Assembly (NCBI GenBank): GCA_027488935.1
Contig: JAIYAP010000081.1
Coordinates: 1 to 64,000, forward strand
Origin: Saprospiraceae bacterium
GTDB lineage: Bacteria; Bacteroidota; Bacteroidia; Chitinophagales; Saprospiraceae
Length of the DNA stretch: 64,000 bases
Direction of reading: 5' to 3'
Shown here: in pieces, positions 52,363 through 61,915 of the stretch
Position numbering within the stretch: position 1 is the stretch's first letter
How the letters are laid out: every line of letters begins with the position of its first letter
Notes under the pieces: model-generated
Told to the model about the DNA's origin: nothing
Seen by the model: the letters and a program-made list of their open reading frames with translations, nothing else
Databases searched by the model: none
Made by a program: the position numbers and the translations under genes

Positions 52363-54177
52363 ATGAGCCTCCCATCTAAGCTGCCGGATTCAACAGCCGG
52401 TTCCCCTACCGAATTAAGCGCACCCCGCTCTTTTTCTACAACCGAACACCACTTGAAAACGCCACGCTGGCATCTGCTTCCTGCCGACCCGGCCCGGGTA
52501 CAACAACTCCAATCTGAACTGGGAATAAATTCCCTGTTTTGCCAATTACTTGTGCAACGCGGCGTTTCCAACCGCGCCGAAGCAGAATTGTTTTTCAAAC
52601 CTCAATTAGAAGCCCTGCACGACCCTTTTTTGATGCAGGATATGGACTTGGCCGTAGAACGCCTCCATCACGCAATAAATCACTCGGAACGCATCCTCTT
52701 GTACGGCGATTACGATGTAGATGGCACGACCAGCGTAGCCCTGATGTATGCGTTTTTATCCAATTTTTACAAAAATATTGATTTTTACCTGCCCGATCGC
52801 GATAAAGAGGGCTATGGCGTGAGCCTGGCAGGCGTGGAATACGCGCGCGCAAACCATTGCAAACTCATTATTGCCATCGACTGCGGTATTAAAGCCCACG
52901 AGGCCATTGCCTTGGCCAAAAGTTACGGCATCGATTTTATTGTTTGCGACCACCATGTGCCAGAGGGCGGATTACCTGTTTCGATCGCCAACCTCGATCC
53001 GAAACGCAGCGATTGTGCTTATCCGTATAAAGAGTTGAGCGGTTGCGGCATTGCATTTAAACTGGCCCAAGCCATGGCGCAATCCCAGCAGGTACCCGTA
53101 CACGAAATAGATCCTTTGCTGGATTTGGTCGCCATCAGCATTGCTTGTGATATTGTTCCGATTACGGGTGAAAATCGCGTACTCGCGTTTTTGGGGTTAC
53201 GCCAATTAAATCAAAACCCACGCACTGGATTGTGGGCGCTGATTACCCGGATTAATAAAAGTTATCCACTCATCATTTCAGACCTGGTATTTGGCATGGG
53301 GCCGATCATTAATGCGGCCGGACGCTTAGGGGATGCTCGGGAAGCCGTTCAGTTGATGCTTGCCGAAGACCGCAACAGCGCCCTGGAGCGTGCGGGAACC
53401 CTGGTACACCGCAACCGCCAAAGACGCACGGTTGATTACGCCACTGCCGCCGAAGCAAGGCAGCTTTTTATGGATTTGCCCGATTGGAATACCCGTAAAA
53501 GCATCGTTTTGTACAACCCCGATTGGCATAAAGGAATCATTGGTATTGCTTCCAGCCGACTTACGGAAGAATTTCATCGGCCCAGTGTGGTTCTGACCTT
53601 GAGTAATAACCGCGTGGTTGGTTCGGCGCGTTCCGTGCGGGGTTTTGATTTGTATACGGCCTTGCAGGCTTGTGAAGACCTGTTTTATTCTTTTGGCGGC
53701 CATGCCTTTGCGGCGGGGATGCAAATGCCCGTGGAAAATGTTGCTGCATTTGCCATCCGTTTTGAGCAATTGGTACAGGAACAGGTTTCGTTTGAAGATG
53801 AACGGCCCTTGCTCGAAATCAGTGCACCGTTGCGTTTGGATGCGATCAACCACCGTTTTTGGAAAACCTTGCAACGGTTCGAACCTTTTGGTCCGCAAAA
53901 TCGCAGCCCTGTTTTTTGGGCAAAAGCGGTGGTGGATACGGGTAAAAGTAAATTATTGGACAACAACCATGTGCGTCTTTCCCTGCGCCAGGCCGATGGC
54001 GGTAATGCCATAACCGGTATTGGATTCGGGTTGGGCGATCGGTTTATTGCGCTGCGCGAAGGTCCTTTTGACATTCTTTACTCCATTCGGGAAGAGGCGT
54101 GGCACGGGCAAACGGTACTCAGCCTGACCATCAAGGATCTTCAACCTTGTGGGGTGTTTGAACCTACGGACGTATAG
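52363..54177 (+). CDS. recJ: Single-stranded-DNA-specific exonuclease RecJ
   Basis: RecJ degrades single-stranded DNA 5' to 3' in recombination and mismatch repair. The 604-residue protein carries the DHH-superfamily motifs LYGDYDVDGTTS, IAIDCGIKAHE and VCDHHVPEGG, plus the DHHA1 region with SARSVRGFDLYTAL and GGHAFAAGMQM. A C-terminal OB-like domain ends the protein. The first 30 residues are a polar linker (SLPSKLPDSTAGSPTELSAP) before the conserved core. It converges with the patatin gene. Confidence 0.95.
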   Translation: MSLPSKLPDSTAGSPTELSAPRSFSTTEHHLKTPRWHLLPADPARVQQLQSELGINSLFCQLLVQRGVSNRAEAELFFKPQLEALHDPFLMQDMDLAVERLHHAINHSERILLYGDYDVDGTTSVALMYAFLSNFYKNIDFYLPDRDKEGYGVSLAGVEYARANHCKLIIAIDCGIKAHEAIALAKSYGIDFIVCDHHVPEGGLPVSIANLDPKRSDCAYPYKELSGCGIAFKLAQAMAQSQQVPVHEIDPLLDLVAISIACDIVPITGENRVLAFLGLRQLNQNPRTGLWALITRINKSYPLIISDLVFGMGPIINAAGRLGDAREAVQLMLAEDRNSALERAGTLVHRNRQRRTVDYATAAEARQLFMDLPDWNTRKSIVLYNPDWHKGIIGIASSRLTEEFHRPSVVLTLSNNRVVGSARSVRGFDLYTALQACEDLFYSFGGHAFAAGMQMPVENVAAFAIRFEQLVQEQVSFEDERPLLEISAPLRLDAINHRFWKTLQRFEPFGPQNRSPVFWAKAVVDTGKSKLLDNNHVRLSLRQADGGNAITGIGFGLGDRFIALREGPFDILYSIREEAWHGQTVLSLTIKDLQPCGVFEPTDV

Positions 54178-54209
54178 GTATATGGCCTGCATTTTTCCAA
54201 CAACTGGCT

Positions 54210-56477
54210 TTAAAAACGAAACCCAATGCTGCCATATACTTGCCAGCGATTGTCGTTATTGGCCTTGGCAATGTTGATTACTATAGGGCCGATCAGGGTT
54301 TGTACCCCCGCAGTTAAGCCGAAACTTTGGTGTATTTCGTTAAAAACATCCAACAAGGGGGTCGTTCCTTGTATATTCAGTCCGGTACCACTTAGGATGC
54401 TGTATTGCGGAATAATCTGAAAATTATTAGGCAACAGGATCGGAAAACTCAGCTGCATAGAGGCAAATGCGGATTGCAAAGTGTATGCTTCCCGGTTGCC
54501 CACAAAAGGAACGTAAGTCCAGTCGTTGCGTTGATCTACACCGCCGACTAAAAAGCGGTCCACAACATCCAATTGCGTTTCCTGCATCGTGTTGGTTAGC
54601 CGTGCGCCAACCGCAACTTTGGGATAAAATCGGGCATACTTCCCCATTTTAAAGAGTTCTTCCCAGCGTATCAGGACTTTTCCGTAAGGCGAAACCTTTT
54701 CGTTGCGGTCAATTTGGTCGATTTTTTTGTTGTTATACACCACCTCGGTGCCAAACAATATCGGGGTGCCAAGGGTCATACGCGCCGTTACGCTCATGCG
54801 CATGCCCCGCGTGGGCAGGATCGGATGGTCAAGGGTGTTGCTAAGATATTGAAATTCAAGACCCGGCGTCGAAAAGCGCAGCTGGGTGAGCCCCATCAAG
54901 GTGTCACCTTCTACCAATGAGGTAGAACGATCACTTACCAATAAATTAGGGCGATAACGTGTATTTTCCACAACAAATTCGGCCCCAATTTGCGAGGAAC
55001 GCGTCAAACTTCGATGTACACCCATGCCGCTTCTAAAAAAACGACGGATAAATTCATCATACACCAATCCGTCTAAATAAACAGGCGCTTTTACCTTCTC
55101 AAAATAAGTATAAGTATTAAACCACCATTGCGGATTTTTAAAATGAATGCGGTAATCTGCGCGCACCTTATAATTATCTCCAATGTCTAATCCGAAGGTA
55201 GCGCGCGAATTGGCACCCAGGATATCCCGCAGGGTAACATTCGCTAATATGCTGGCTGACAATATATTATCGTAATGTACTCCCACGTTCAGCAACGCAC
55301 GGGGTTGTGGTTGGGTATTAATTTTGAGCACGGGCACCCCATTTTCTATTTGAACCAGGTCGTAATTGACATTTTTAAAACGCCGTGTACCATAATATTG
55401 ATCCACGATCGTGCGTGCTTCATCGGCCGATGGCAGCAGCCGTGCGTCCAATTTTGCCTTGGCCGAATCTGATTTAATCCGGATGGGTAAATCCGGGGTG
55501 GCGGGCATTTTGCTTTGTGCTGCATGTTGGGCGGCGGCCAATGCGCGCAGTTGGGGCATTATTTTCTGGGTCACCCGATCGCCAATCGCAAGAATTTCTT
55601 TCGTTTTTTTAAAATCGCCCGCATCCAGTCCTTCGGCATCTAAGGCTTCATTAAAGTCTGCTAAAATATCACAGGTCTGTTTTTGCCATACGCTTTCTGC
55701 TACACGGCCAAAACTGGCGGATTGGTAAATAATGCGCATCATGGAGTTCAACTCCTCCTTTTTATACAATTTCCCGCCCGTAAATCCGCCGATAACATAA
55801 TCCGCACCCATGTCGCATAAAATATCCACCGGAAAATTTTTAAACAGTCCCCCATCTACCAACAAATTGCCTTCTAATTCAACCGGGGCAAAAATCGTTG
55901 GAATAGACATGGTAGCACGCAACGCATAAGCGAGGTTGCCGGATCGCAAAACAATTGGCTTTCCATGCACGATATCACCGCCAATGCAGCGAAACGGGAT
56001 CGGAAACTGATCAAAATCGCGCGTGTTGGCCGCCCGAAAGGTCAACTGCTGCAAAAGGGCCATCATCGCGTGCCCCTCCACAATCCCCGAGGGTAATTCC
56101 AGTTTTTTGCCATGAATGGGCAATTCGAGCGGAAACTTGCCATACAGGTCCTTTTCGTCAATGTTTACCAAGTCCATCGGCACTTTATTCGACAGCAATT
56201 CGTCCCAATCCAGGGTGCGGGCGAGACTGTCTAATGTGCGGCCGGAGTACCCGATGGCATACAAGCCGCCTACGACACCGCCCATGCTGGTACCCGTGAT
56301 GTAGTCAATTTTAATACCCAGCGAGTCGATGGCCTTGAGCAAGCCAATGTGCGCGAGTCCTTTGGCCCCGCCGCCGCTCAGGCAAAGGCCTACTTTAGCA
56401 GGTGTTTGTACTTGCGCGGGAAGCACTTGTACGAAAAGCATTGCAAGGAGCAGGATAAAAATAGAATGCCTTGTCAT
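54210..56477 (-). CDS. Patatin-like phospholipase with C-terminal BamA-type barrel
   Basis: The 755-residue protein has a signal peptide ending LPAQ and a patatin domain (about 25-300). The domain shows the oxyanion GGGAKG, the catalytic serine in GTSMGG and the aspartate in DGG (LLVDGGLFKNFP). A POTRA-like linker (about 345-390) and a C-terminal 16-strand outer-membrane barrel follow. The architecture matches PlpD-type type Vd autotransporters and the related RssA/NTE group, which place a lipase at the cell surface. It starts 310 bp from the divergent DUF6544-type gene. Confidence 0.92.
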   Translation of the reverse strand: MTRHSIFILLLAMLFVQVLPAQVQTPAKVGLCLSGGGAKGLAHIGLLKAIDSLGIKIDYITGTSMGGVVGGLYAIGYSGRTLDSLARTLDWDELLSNKVPMDLVNIDEKDLYGKFPLELPIHGKKLELPSGIVEGHAMMALLQQLTFRAANTRDFDQFPIPFRCIGGDIVHGKPIVLRSGNLAYALRATMSIPTIFAPVELEGNLLVDGGLFKNFPVDILCDMGADYVIGGFTGGKLYKKEELNSMMRIIYQSASFGRVAESVWQKQTCDILADFNEALDAEGLDAGDFKKTKEILAIGDRVTQKIMPQLRALAAAQHAAQSKMPATPDLPIRIKSDSAKAKLDARLLPSADEARTIVDQYYGTRRFKNVNYDLVQIENGVPVLKINTQPQPRALLNVGVHYDNILSASILANVTLRDILGANSRATFGLDIGDNYKVRADYRIHFKNPQWWFNTYTYFEKVKAPVYLDGLVYDEFIRRFFRSGMGVHRSLTRSSQIGAEFVVENTRYRPNLLVSDRSTSLVEGDTLMGLTQLRFSTPGLEFQYLSNTLDHPILPTRGMRMSVTARMTLGTPILFGTEVVYNNKKIDQIDRNEKVSPYGKVLIRWEELFKMGKYARFYPKVAVGARLTNTMQETQLDVVDRFLVGGVDQRNDWTYVPFVGNREAYTLQSAFASMQLSFPILLPNNFQIIPQYSILSGTGLNIQGTTPLLDVFNEIHQSFGLTAGVQTLIGPIVINIAKANNDNRWQVYGSIGFRF

Positions 56478-56787
56478 TAGATCGGTTGATTTTTTGTGTT
56501 TTTGCTTGTTTTTGTTTTCGTTCTATAATCAAAGACCCATTCTTTGGCTTGCGTGTCGTTTTATTCGGACGAACGGCGGGTTTAAATAGACGAACAAGGC
56601 GGGGGTATAGAAAGACTGCAAATGGGAAGTACGATTTGCGCAAGGACTTGCGAGGCAATGATCGTTGTCATTGTTTTATACGCGTGCTGGGCCGAAATTT
56701 ACCAAATGCAGGTCAATAAGACTTTTAACGCGCTTTTTAAAGCCGTTATGTCCGATGCTGCTCCAATTAACTTGATAAAAAAGAACC
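56478..56787. other. 310-bp divergent intergenic region
   Basis: No consensus TAnnTTTG box is seen for either flanking gene. It contains two copies of GACGAAC-GGCGGG (56568-56580 and 56589-56604) exactly 21 bp apart, and a CAATGA/TCATTG inverted repeat (56656-56661 with 56668-56673). Either could be a control site. Small frames here overlap on both strands and none looks coding. Confidence 0.4.
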
Positions 56788-57888
56788 ATGCTCCGAAATT
56801 TATTCCTGATTCTATTATTGTCCCACGGCCTGATCCACCTGATGGGTTTTGCAAAAGCGTTTGAATTGGCCAGCTTCAATCAATTAAGTACCTCGATTTC
56901 AAAAACAGTCGGTATTTTTTGGCTGCTTGCCGCGCTCCTTTTGCTCATTGCGGCCTTGTTTTTTTTCCTTAAAAGTGATGCTTGGTGGATGTTGGCGGTC
57001 GGCGGGATCGTGCTTTCGCAATGGCTGATTTTTGCTTATTGGCACGACGCCCGGTATGGCACCATTGCCAATGTAATCATTTTGCTGGTCCTCTTGCCCG
57101 CAGCAGGAAACTGGCAGTTTAGAAAACAAATTGCGGCCGACTTGCATGGTTTTCTGCCAAAAGTAGTACCTGCAGCCCCGGTTTTAACCCAGTCGATGGT
57201 AGCAGGGTTGCCGCCCATTGTGCAAAAATGGATGGAATTTTCGCAGGTAATTGGCAAACCGATGCAACAATTCGTGTCGCTGCATCAAACCGGACAAATG
57301 CGTTTGAAGCCAAATGGCAAATGGACGCCGCTCACCGCAACCCAATATTTCACTGTAACCAACCCAGGGTTTATTTGGATGGCCGATGCCGGAAAACCAT
57401 GGATGCACATGGTTGCACGCGATCTGTACCAGGAAGGAAAAGGGCACATGCTGGTGAAAACAATGGGTTTATTTACGGTTGCCAATGCTAAAGGGCCCAC
57501 CATTGATCAGGGTTCGATGATGCGGTATTTAGCCGAAACTTGCTGGTTTCCGAGTGCGGCTTTGAGTGCTTTTGTGAACTGGGAAGCCATTGATAGCCTG
57601 CATGCAAAAGCCACCATGCGTTTTGGCTCCGTGGAAGCATCGGGCGTTTTCAACTTCGATGCAAACGGAGCCTTAAAAGGTTTTGATGCGCTCCGTTATT
57701 ACAGCCAAAAAGGCGGAGATACCCTCGAAAAATGGCATATTGAAAACGATATGTCCAGTGTGCGCACCTTTGACGGCGTGGTGATTCCGACCAAGTCGGT
57801 GGTTAGCTGGCAACTGAAAGAGGGCGATTTTTCCTGGCTTGAACTGGAAATTACCGATTTACAATACAATATACTGCCGCCACAATAA
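56788..57888 (+). CDS. Membrane protein with a DUF6544-type domain
   Basis: The protein has 366 residues. The first 120 form four membrane helices. The soluble C-terminal part (about 130-366) opens with GLPPIVQKWMEFSQVIGKPMQQFVSLHQTGQMRLKPNGKW and has FTVTNPGFIWMADAG, LAETCWFPSAAL and DGVVIPTKSVVSWQL. This pattern fits the DUF6544 domain, whose function is unknown but whose fold resembles lipoprotein-carrier barrels. It precedes two small membrane genes on the same strand. Confidence 0.75.
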   Translation: MLRNLFLILLLSHGLIHLMGFAKAFELASFNQLSTSISKTVGIFWLLAALLLLIAALFFFLKSDAWWMLAVGGIVLSQWLIFAYWHDARYGTIANVIILLVLLPAAGNWQFRKQIAADLHGFLPKVVPAAPVLTQSMVAGLPPIVQKWMEFSQVIGKPMQQFVSLHQTGQMRLKPNGKWTPLTATQYFTVTNPGFIWMADAGKPWMHMVARDLYQEGKGHMLVKTMGLFTVANAKGPTIDQGSMMRYLAETCWFPSAALSAFVNWEAIDSLHAKATMRFGSVEASGVFNFDANGALKGFDALRYYSQKGGDTLEKWHIENDMSSVRTFDGVVIPTKSVVSWQLKEGDFSWLELEITDLQYNILPPQ

Positions 57889-57940
57889 GTAATATTACAG
57901 GACCTAAGCGCCCAACCGTTTTAGATGATTCTGTATCTTT

Positions 57941-57975
57941 CTGCCCAAATTGAGGATTTCCCTTGGTTTGGGCAG
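57941..57975 (+). repeat. Inverted repeat before the small membrane genes
   Basis: CTGCCCAAA (57941-57949) and TTTGGGCAG (57967-57975) are perfect 9-bp arms, 17 bp apart, in the leader before 58000. There is no T-run, so an operator or RNA hairpin is more likely than a terminator. Confidence 0.4.
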
Positions 57976-57999
57976 TATAATTTAACTAAACAGCCTGTT

Positions 58000-58389
58000 A
58001 TGTCACGTTATTTTCAATTTCTAATAGGACCGGAACTGTTATGGGGCATCGCGTATTGTGCCGCCCTTTGGCTTGCGCAGGCCAACCATCCGCCCACCAA
58101 ACTAATGGATAAAATCATCCTCCAAACCTCCAATATTGCGCCTTTATTGGTGCTGCTTAGTTTTTTGTTGTGGTATGTTCCGGGCGTGGTACGTCCCTGG
58201 CTGCTGCTGCGTATTTGGGTAGCAGGCGTATTGGGGAGCCACTTTTTTTTAGAAACGGCTATGGACCATTACAGTAAACAAGGACCGGGCATCGGTACAG
58301 CTTACATGGTGGGTATTCTGGTTTCGTTGTTTGTTTTGATCGCAGGTTCCGTATATGTATTGATTCGTGTCACCTTTTATCAAAACTAA
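58000..58389 (+). CDS. Small membrane protein, 129 residues
   Basis: The protein has four predicted membrane helices and no known motif. The second begins IAPLLVLLSFLLWYVPG and the last GILVSLFVLIAGSVYVLIRV. Between them is SHFFLETAMDHYSKQGPGIGTAY, a polar loop with conserved-looking His and Asp. The frame opens at 57925, but the inverted repeat lies there, so the ATG at 58000 is preferred. It is followed after two bases by another small membrane gene, so the two are likely co-translated. Confidence 0.6.
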   Translation: MSRYFQFLIGPELLWGIAYCAALWLAQANHPPTKLMDKIILQTSNIAPLLVLLSFLLWYVPGVVRPWLLLRIWVAGVLGSHFFLETAMDHYSKQGPGIGTAYMVGILVSLFVLIAGSVYVLIRVTFYQN

Positions 58390-58391
58390 CC

Positions 58392-58655
58392 ATGGGATTC
58401 TTTTTTTGGCTTTTTTGGGTATTGGATGCCTTGCTTCTGGTACTTTCGGCAGTGGGCGGCGGCTTCAGACGCAGTTTTGGCGCATCCGATACCCTGAATA
58501 CCTGGGTCACCCTGTTACTGATTTTAGTGCTGATTTTAAGTTTGGTCTTGCGTTTTGTGTTCAAATTGCGCTGGCCGGGTCTGCTTGTTGCAGCGCTACC
58601 CTGGATCGTGGTGCTTGCGGCTTATCTTGTAGACAAAAGCAAAGCGCGCGCGTAA
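58392..58655 (+). CDS. Small membrane protein, 87 residues
   Basis: It starts two bases after the stop of the preceding gene. Three predicted helices fill the sequence: FFFWLFWVLDALLLVLSAVG, TLLLILVLILSLVLRFV and GLLVAALPWIVVLAAYLV. A basic tail ends it. No family is recognised. It converges with the helicase, one base between stops. Confidence 0.6.
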   Translation: MGFFFWLFWVLDALLLVLSAVGGGFRRSFGASDTLNTWVTLLLILVLILSLVLRFVFKLRWPGLLVAALPWIVVLAAYLVDKSKARA

Positions 58656-58656
58656 A

Positions 58657-61116
58657 TCACACCGGATTGGGGGCAAATCCATGTCGTTCCAAGTGTTTTA
58701 ACACCATTTTCAATTGTCCAAAGGAATATTTATCTTCAAAATGCGACTTGGCGCCCCCCGTTGCGGTGGTTTGATGTTCCATAAAATACTGGCTGATTTC
58801 TTCCACCTGCTCCATGGGAAGGAAATGGCTGATTTCCAGGGTGCCTAAGCCGATAAAATGTGACAAATGGCCTTCAATGGTGCTCGTTACCATCACGCGT
58901 TCGGCTGCAATTTCCTCAATGGTTTTTCCGGATTGAAACATTTCCAGGCTGATTAATTTCGTATCGGGCTTGGGGGGCGCGGGATCGAACGCATTGGCGG
59001 GAAGTGGTTCAAAATCGATCGACTTTTCGGTGCAATACTGGTGTATCAAGTCAAGCATGGCTGGGCCGAATTGCTTTATTTTAGCAGCACCTATTCCTTT
59101 TATACGTTTCAATTCTACCGGTGTGGTCGGCAATAGTTCAGCAATTTCGAGCAAAAGTTTGGTAGAAAACACCTGAAATGCTTCCACATTTAAGTGGTTA
59201 GCCGTATCGGTACGCCATTTTTTCAGGCGTTGCAACAATACGGGATGCGCGCCGATGGCAGGAACGGGTGTTTCGATGGACCTGTTTTGTTGCGCTTTGA
59301 AGTCGAGTTCCGCATTGGTTTTGGTGCGGAGGTATTGCTGGGCAGAAAAGCCTTGCGTGAGGGTACCCAGACAGGCTTTTTTTATAAAAACTTGAAAGCG
59401 CAAATTTTCCAGGGCTTCATAAATAGCGCCTTTGATGTTTTGGTCATCGGATACCAGTTCTAATTTTTGGGTGCAGGGGTCAAACACTGTTTTCAGTTGA
59501 TCGCTAAACCAGGCACCGGCTTTTTGCACCCGTTCCTGCAACGCCGTGTTGGTTTCCGGCAAGGTATTTCCGGCAAATAGCGTTTTGATTTGTGCTTGAA
59601 ATTTTTGTGCTGTTTCGAAAAACGGGACCGTATATGCTGAGTTCAGCACCACGCTTTGGGCATAACTTACCGGATGGATGGCTTTTTCATGGGTCAAATA
59701 AAGGCGCAGCAACACTTCGAAGGCCCTATTTAAGGCACCAAACCCAAACAATTCCAGCACCAAATGTTGTTGATAAGCATTTTTGGAGGCTTGTAAATGG
59801 TCCGCATCCGGTGCATTTTTATCGGCTTCTTCGGTGTAATTGCGCACGGTAGCATCGGTTTTGACGCTGGCGGGTACAATTTTAGAGCGCAACACGATGC
59901 CGCCAAAACTTTTACATCGGCTCAGGGCCACATATACCTGTCCGTGGGCAAAAGCCGCTTGCGCATCAATAATGGCCCGTTCGAAGGTGAGTCCCTGGCT
60001 TTTGTGGATGGTAATGGCCCAGGCTAATTTGAGTGGAAACTGAACAAAGGTGCCAATAATGTTTTCGGTCACCTCTTTGGTTTGTTCGTTGAGGCTGTAT
60101 TTTACATTGTTCCATTCCATTCGGGCCACGACGATGGGTTCGTTTTCCGAGGGACATTGCACGTGAATGGCATGCTCTTCAATACGGGTAATCACCCCTA
60201 ATTTGCCGTTGTAGTATCGTTTTTCGCGGTTAAGATCGTTTTTTACAAACATTACCTGCGCGTTTACCTTGAATTCGAGGGTTTCTTCGGTCGGGTAGGC
60301 GTGCGTGGGAAAATCGCCGGTAATGGTTGCCTTGAACACCGAAACGGGCTGGGGAATTTCCTTTAATTTTTCGACATTAATTTCCTGTGCCTCGGCATTG
60401 AGGGCCGTCAGGGTGATATAGGGTTCGTTTTCGGCCGGTTTAAAGCGGGGAACGAAGCGGCTGTTGAGGATTTCCAGCACTTCTGCATCCAATTTATTAT
60501 CGCGCACCCGATTGAGCAATTCGATGAATTGCGCGTCGGATTGTCGGTAAATATGCTTCAATTCGATAGAAACCGGATCCGTTTGTTGGAGGGCCAGGCT
60601 GCTAAAAAAATAAGGGGTTGCGTAAATATTGCGCAGGAGGTTCCACTCTTCATCTTTCACCACGGGTGGCAATTGGTGCAGGTCGCCAATCATAAGCAGT
60701 TGCACCCCGCCAAAAGGTTTGTAACCATCGCGGTAACGGCGCAGCACCGCATCGATGCTATCGAGTACATCGGCGCGGACCATGCTGATTTCATCGATGA
60801 CCAACAGATCGAGGCTTTGAATGAGCCGGATTTTTTCTTTGGTGAATTTCCGTTGAACGGTGTTATCCCGTTCACTACCAGGCAGATAAGGCCCGAAAGG
60901 CAGTTGGAAAAAGGAATGGATGGTCATTCCGCCAGCATTGATGGCTGCTACGCCGGTGGGCGCTACAATGACCATACGTTTGGGGGAATCCTGCTTAATT
61001 TGGTGGAGGAAGGTTGTTTTGCCGGTACCGGCTTTACCCGTCAAAAAGATGTTTTTGTGGGTATATCTGACATAATCAAAGGCCAGATCGCGTTGGGGAT
61101 TAGTAGAAACGGTCAT
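58657..61116 (-). CDS. Pif1-like DNA helicase with C-terminal HRDC and helix-turn-helix domains
   Basis: The 819-residue protein has superfamily 1B helicase motifs: Walker A LTGKAGTGKTTFLHQ, VVAPTGVAAIN, the motif II segment LLVIDEISMVRAD, and LAWAITIHKSQGLTFE near residue 370. After a variable middle come an HRDC domain (about 625-690, with LLQRLKKWRTDTANHLNVEAF and RIKGIGAAKIKQFG) and an HTH_40-type domain with SGKTIEEIAAER. The HRDC/HTH tail resembles RecQ tails, so the protein combines a Pif1 motor with RecQ-type DNA binding. A TACCTTTG box lies 36 bp upstream. Confidence 0.9.
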   Translation of the reverse strand: MTVSTNPQRDLAFDYVRYTHKNIFLTGKAGTGKTTFLHQIKQDSPKRMVIVAPTGVAAINAGGMTIHSFFQLPFGPYLPGSERDNTVQRKFTKEKIRLIQSLDLLVIDEISMVRADVLDSIDAVLRRYRDGYKPFGGVQLLMIGDLHQLPPVVKDEEWNLLRNIYATPYFFSSLALQQTDPVSIELKHIYRQSDAQFIELLNRVRDNKLDAEVLEILNSRFVPRFKPAENEPYITLTALNAEAQEINVEKLKEIPQPVSVFKATITGDFPTHAYPTEETLEFKVNAQVMFVKNDLNREKRYYNGKLGVITRIEEHAIHVQCPSENEPIVVARMEWNNVKYSLNEQTKEVTENIIGTFVQFPLKLAWAITIHKSQGLTFERAIIDAQAAFAHGQVYVALSRCKSFGGIVLRSKIVPASVKTDATVRNYTEEADKNAPDADHLQASKNAYQQHLVLELFGFGALNRAFEVLLRLYLTHEKAIHPVSYAQSVVLNSAYTVPFFETAQKFQAQIKTLFAGNTLPETNTALQERVQKAGAWFSDQLKTVFDPCTQKLELVSDDQNIKGAIYEALENLRFQVFIKKACLGTLTQGFSAQQYLRTKTNAELDFKAQQNRSIETPVPAIGAHPVLLQRLKKWRTDTANHLNVEAFQVFSTKLLLEIAELLPTTPVELKRIKGIGAAKIKQFGPAMLDLIHQYCTEKSIDFEPLPANAFDPAPPKPDTKLISLEMFQSGKTIEEIAAERVMVTSTIEGHLSHFIGLGTLEISHFLPMEQVEEISQYFMEHQTTATGGAKSHFEDKYSFGQLKMVLKHLERHGFAPNPV

Positions 61117-61151
61117 GCATTGGGTGTAGTGAACGATTAAAAGATAGATTG

Positions 61152-61159
61152 CAAAGGTA
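61152..61159 (-). promoter_or_regulatory. -7 promoter box for the helicase gene
   Basis: The minus strand reads TACCTTTG, a full TAnnTTTG match, giving a leader of about 30 nt. Confidence 0.6.
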
Positions 61160-61198
61160 ATGGAAGAACCAGGAACTTGTCAAGGTATGTACCCGCAA

Positions 61199-61915
61199 TT
61201 ATCGAATAGAAAACATGTCTACATAATTATCGGCAATCAATTCGGCGTAATTAAAATCGGTAATGGCCGAATGCACCCCAAAATCAATGGTGTTGGGGGT
61301 GCGCAAAATCTCCCCCACATTTACCCGGAGGCGGAGTTCATTGCGGGCGCCCGCTTGAAGATCCATCACTTGCTCGAATGGCAGGGTAATGGTGCGGATA
61401 CAATTGTGTGGAGACCGGAATCCGCCAATATGAAATTCAAAAAAGTGGCCCGGCGATTTGGATGCGGGTGCGGTACCTTCTAATTTTAAAAAAATATAGC
61501 CCGTATTCCAGGCCCAAAACATGGCATTTTCGGGATCGAGTGCACCCGATTGCACCCCACTGCAATTTTGTAAACTGTCTACTCCGAGGGTAAATTGCAA
61601 AGCGCGATACCGACCTGGCGGAATTTTTTGCAAAGGGAAAGCCAGGGTTGAAACTTCCTCCACATCGGCTAAGTAATACGTATTGGAATGAAAATCGGGC
61701 CCTGCTGCAGCGAGCAAGACCGGATTTCCCAGATAATATTTACATTTTGACACACTGAAGGGCTGTTGTAACGCATTGTAATACACCGCCGTATCTAGGT
61801 ACAAGGCCCGTCCGTCGACCACATGTTCCAGCACCAGGTTTAACTGCGCGGGCGGAGCAAAAAGGCCCATCCATCCGGCCAGCCACTCCATATAATATAA
61901 AACCCAAACAAACAT
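61199..61915 (-). CDS. MbnP-family (copper-associated) protein
   Basis: The 238-residue protein has LNLVLEHVVDGRALYLD near the start, LQFTLGVDSL mid-protein, then GYIFLKLEGTAP and HIGGFRSPHNCIRTITL. These match the MbnP family, named from methanobactin-linked copper proteins and usually found next to an MbnH di-heme peroxidase. No MbnH gene is here. The N-terminus (FVWVLYYMEWLAGWMGLF) is hydrophobic but lacks basic residues, so export is unclear. Its ATG directly follows the stop of the upstream YHYH gene (TAA then ATG), a sign of coupled translation. Confidence 0.82.
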   Translation of the reverse strand: MFVWVLYYMEWLAGWMGLFAPPAQLNLVLEHVVDGRALYLDTAVYYNALQQPFSVSKCKYYLGNPVLLAAAGPDFHSNTYYLADVEEVSTLAFPLQKIPPGRYRALQFTLGVDSLQNCSGVQSGALDPENAMFWAWNTGYIFLKLEGTAPASKSPGHFFEFHIGGFRSPHNCIRTITLPFEQVMDLQAGARNELRLRVNVGEILRTPNTIDFGVHSAITDFNYAELIADNYVDMFSIR

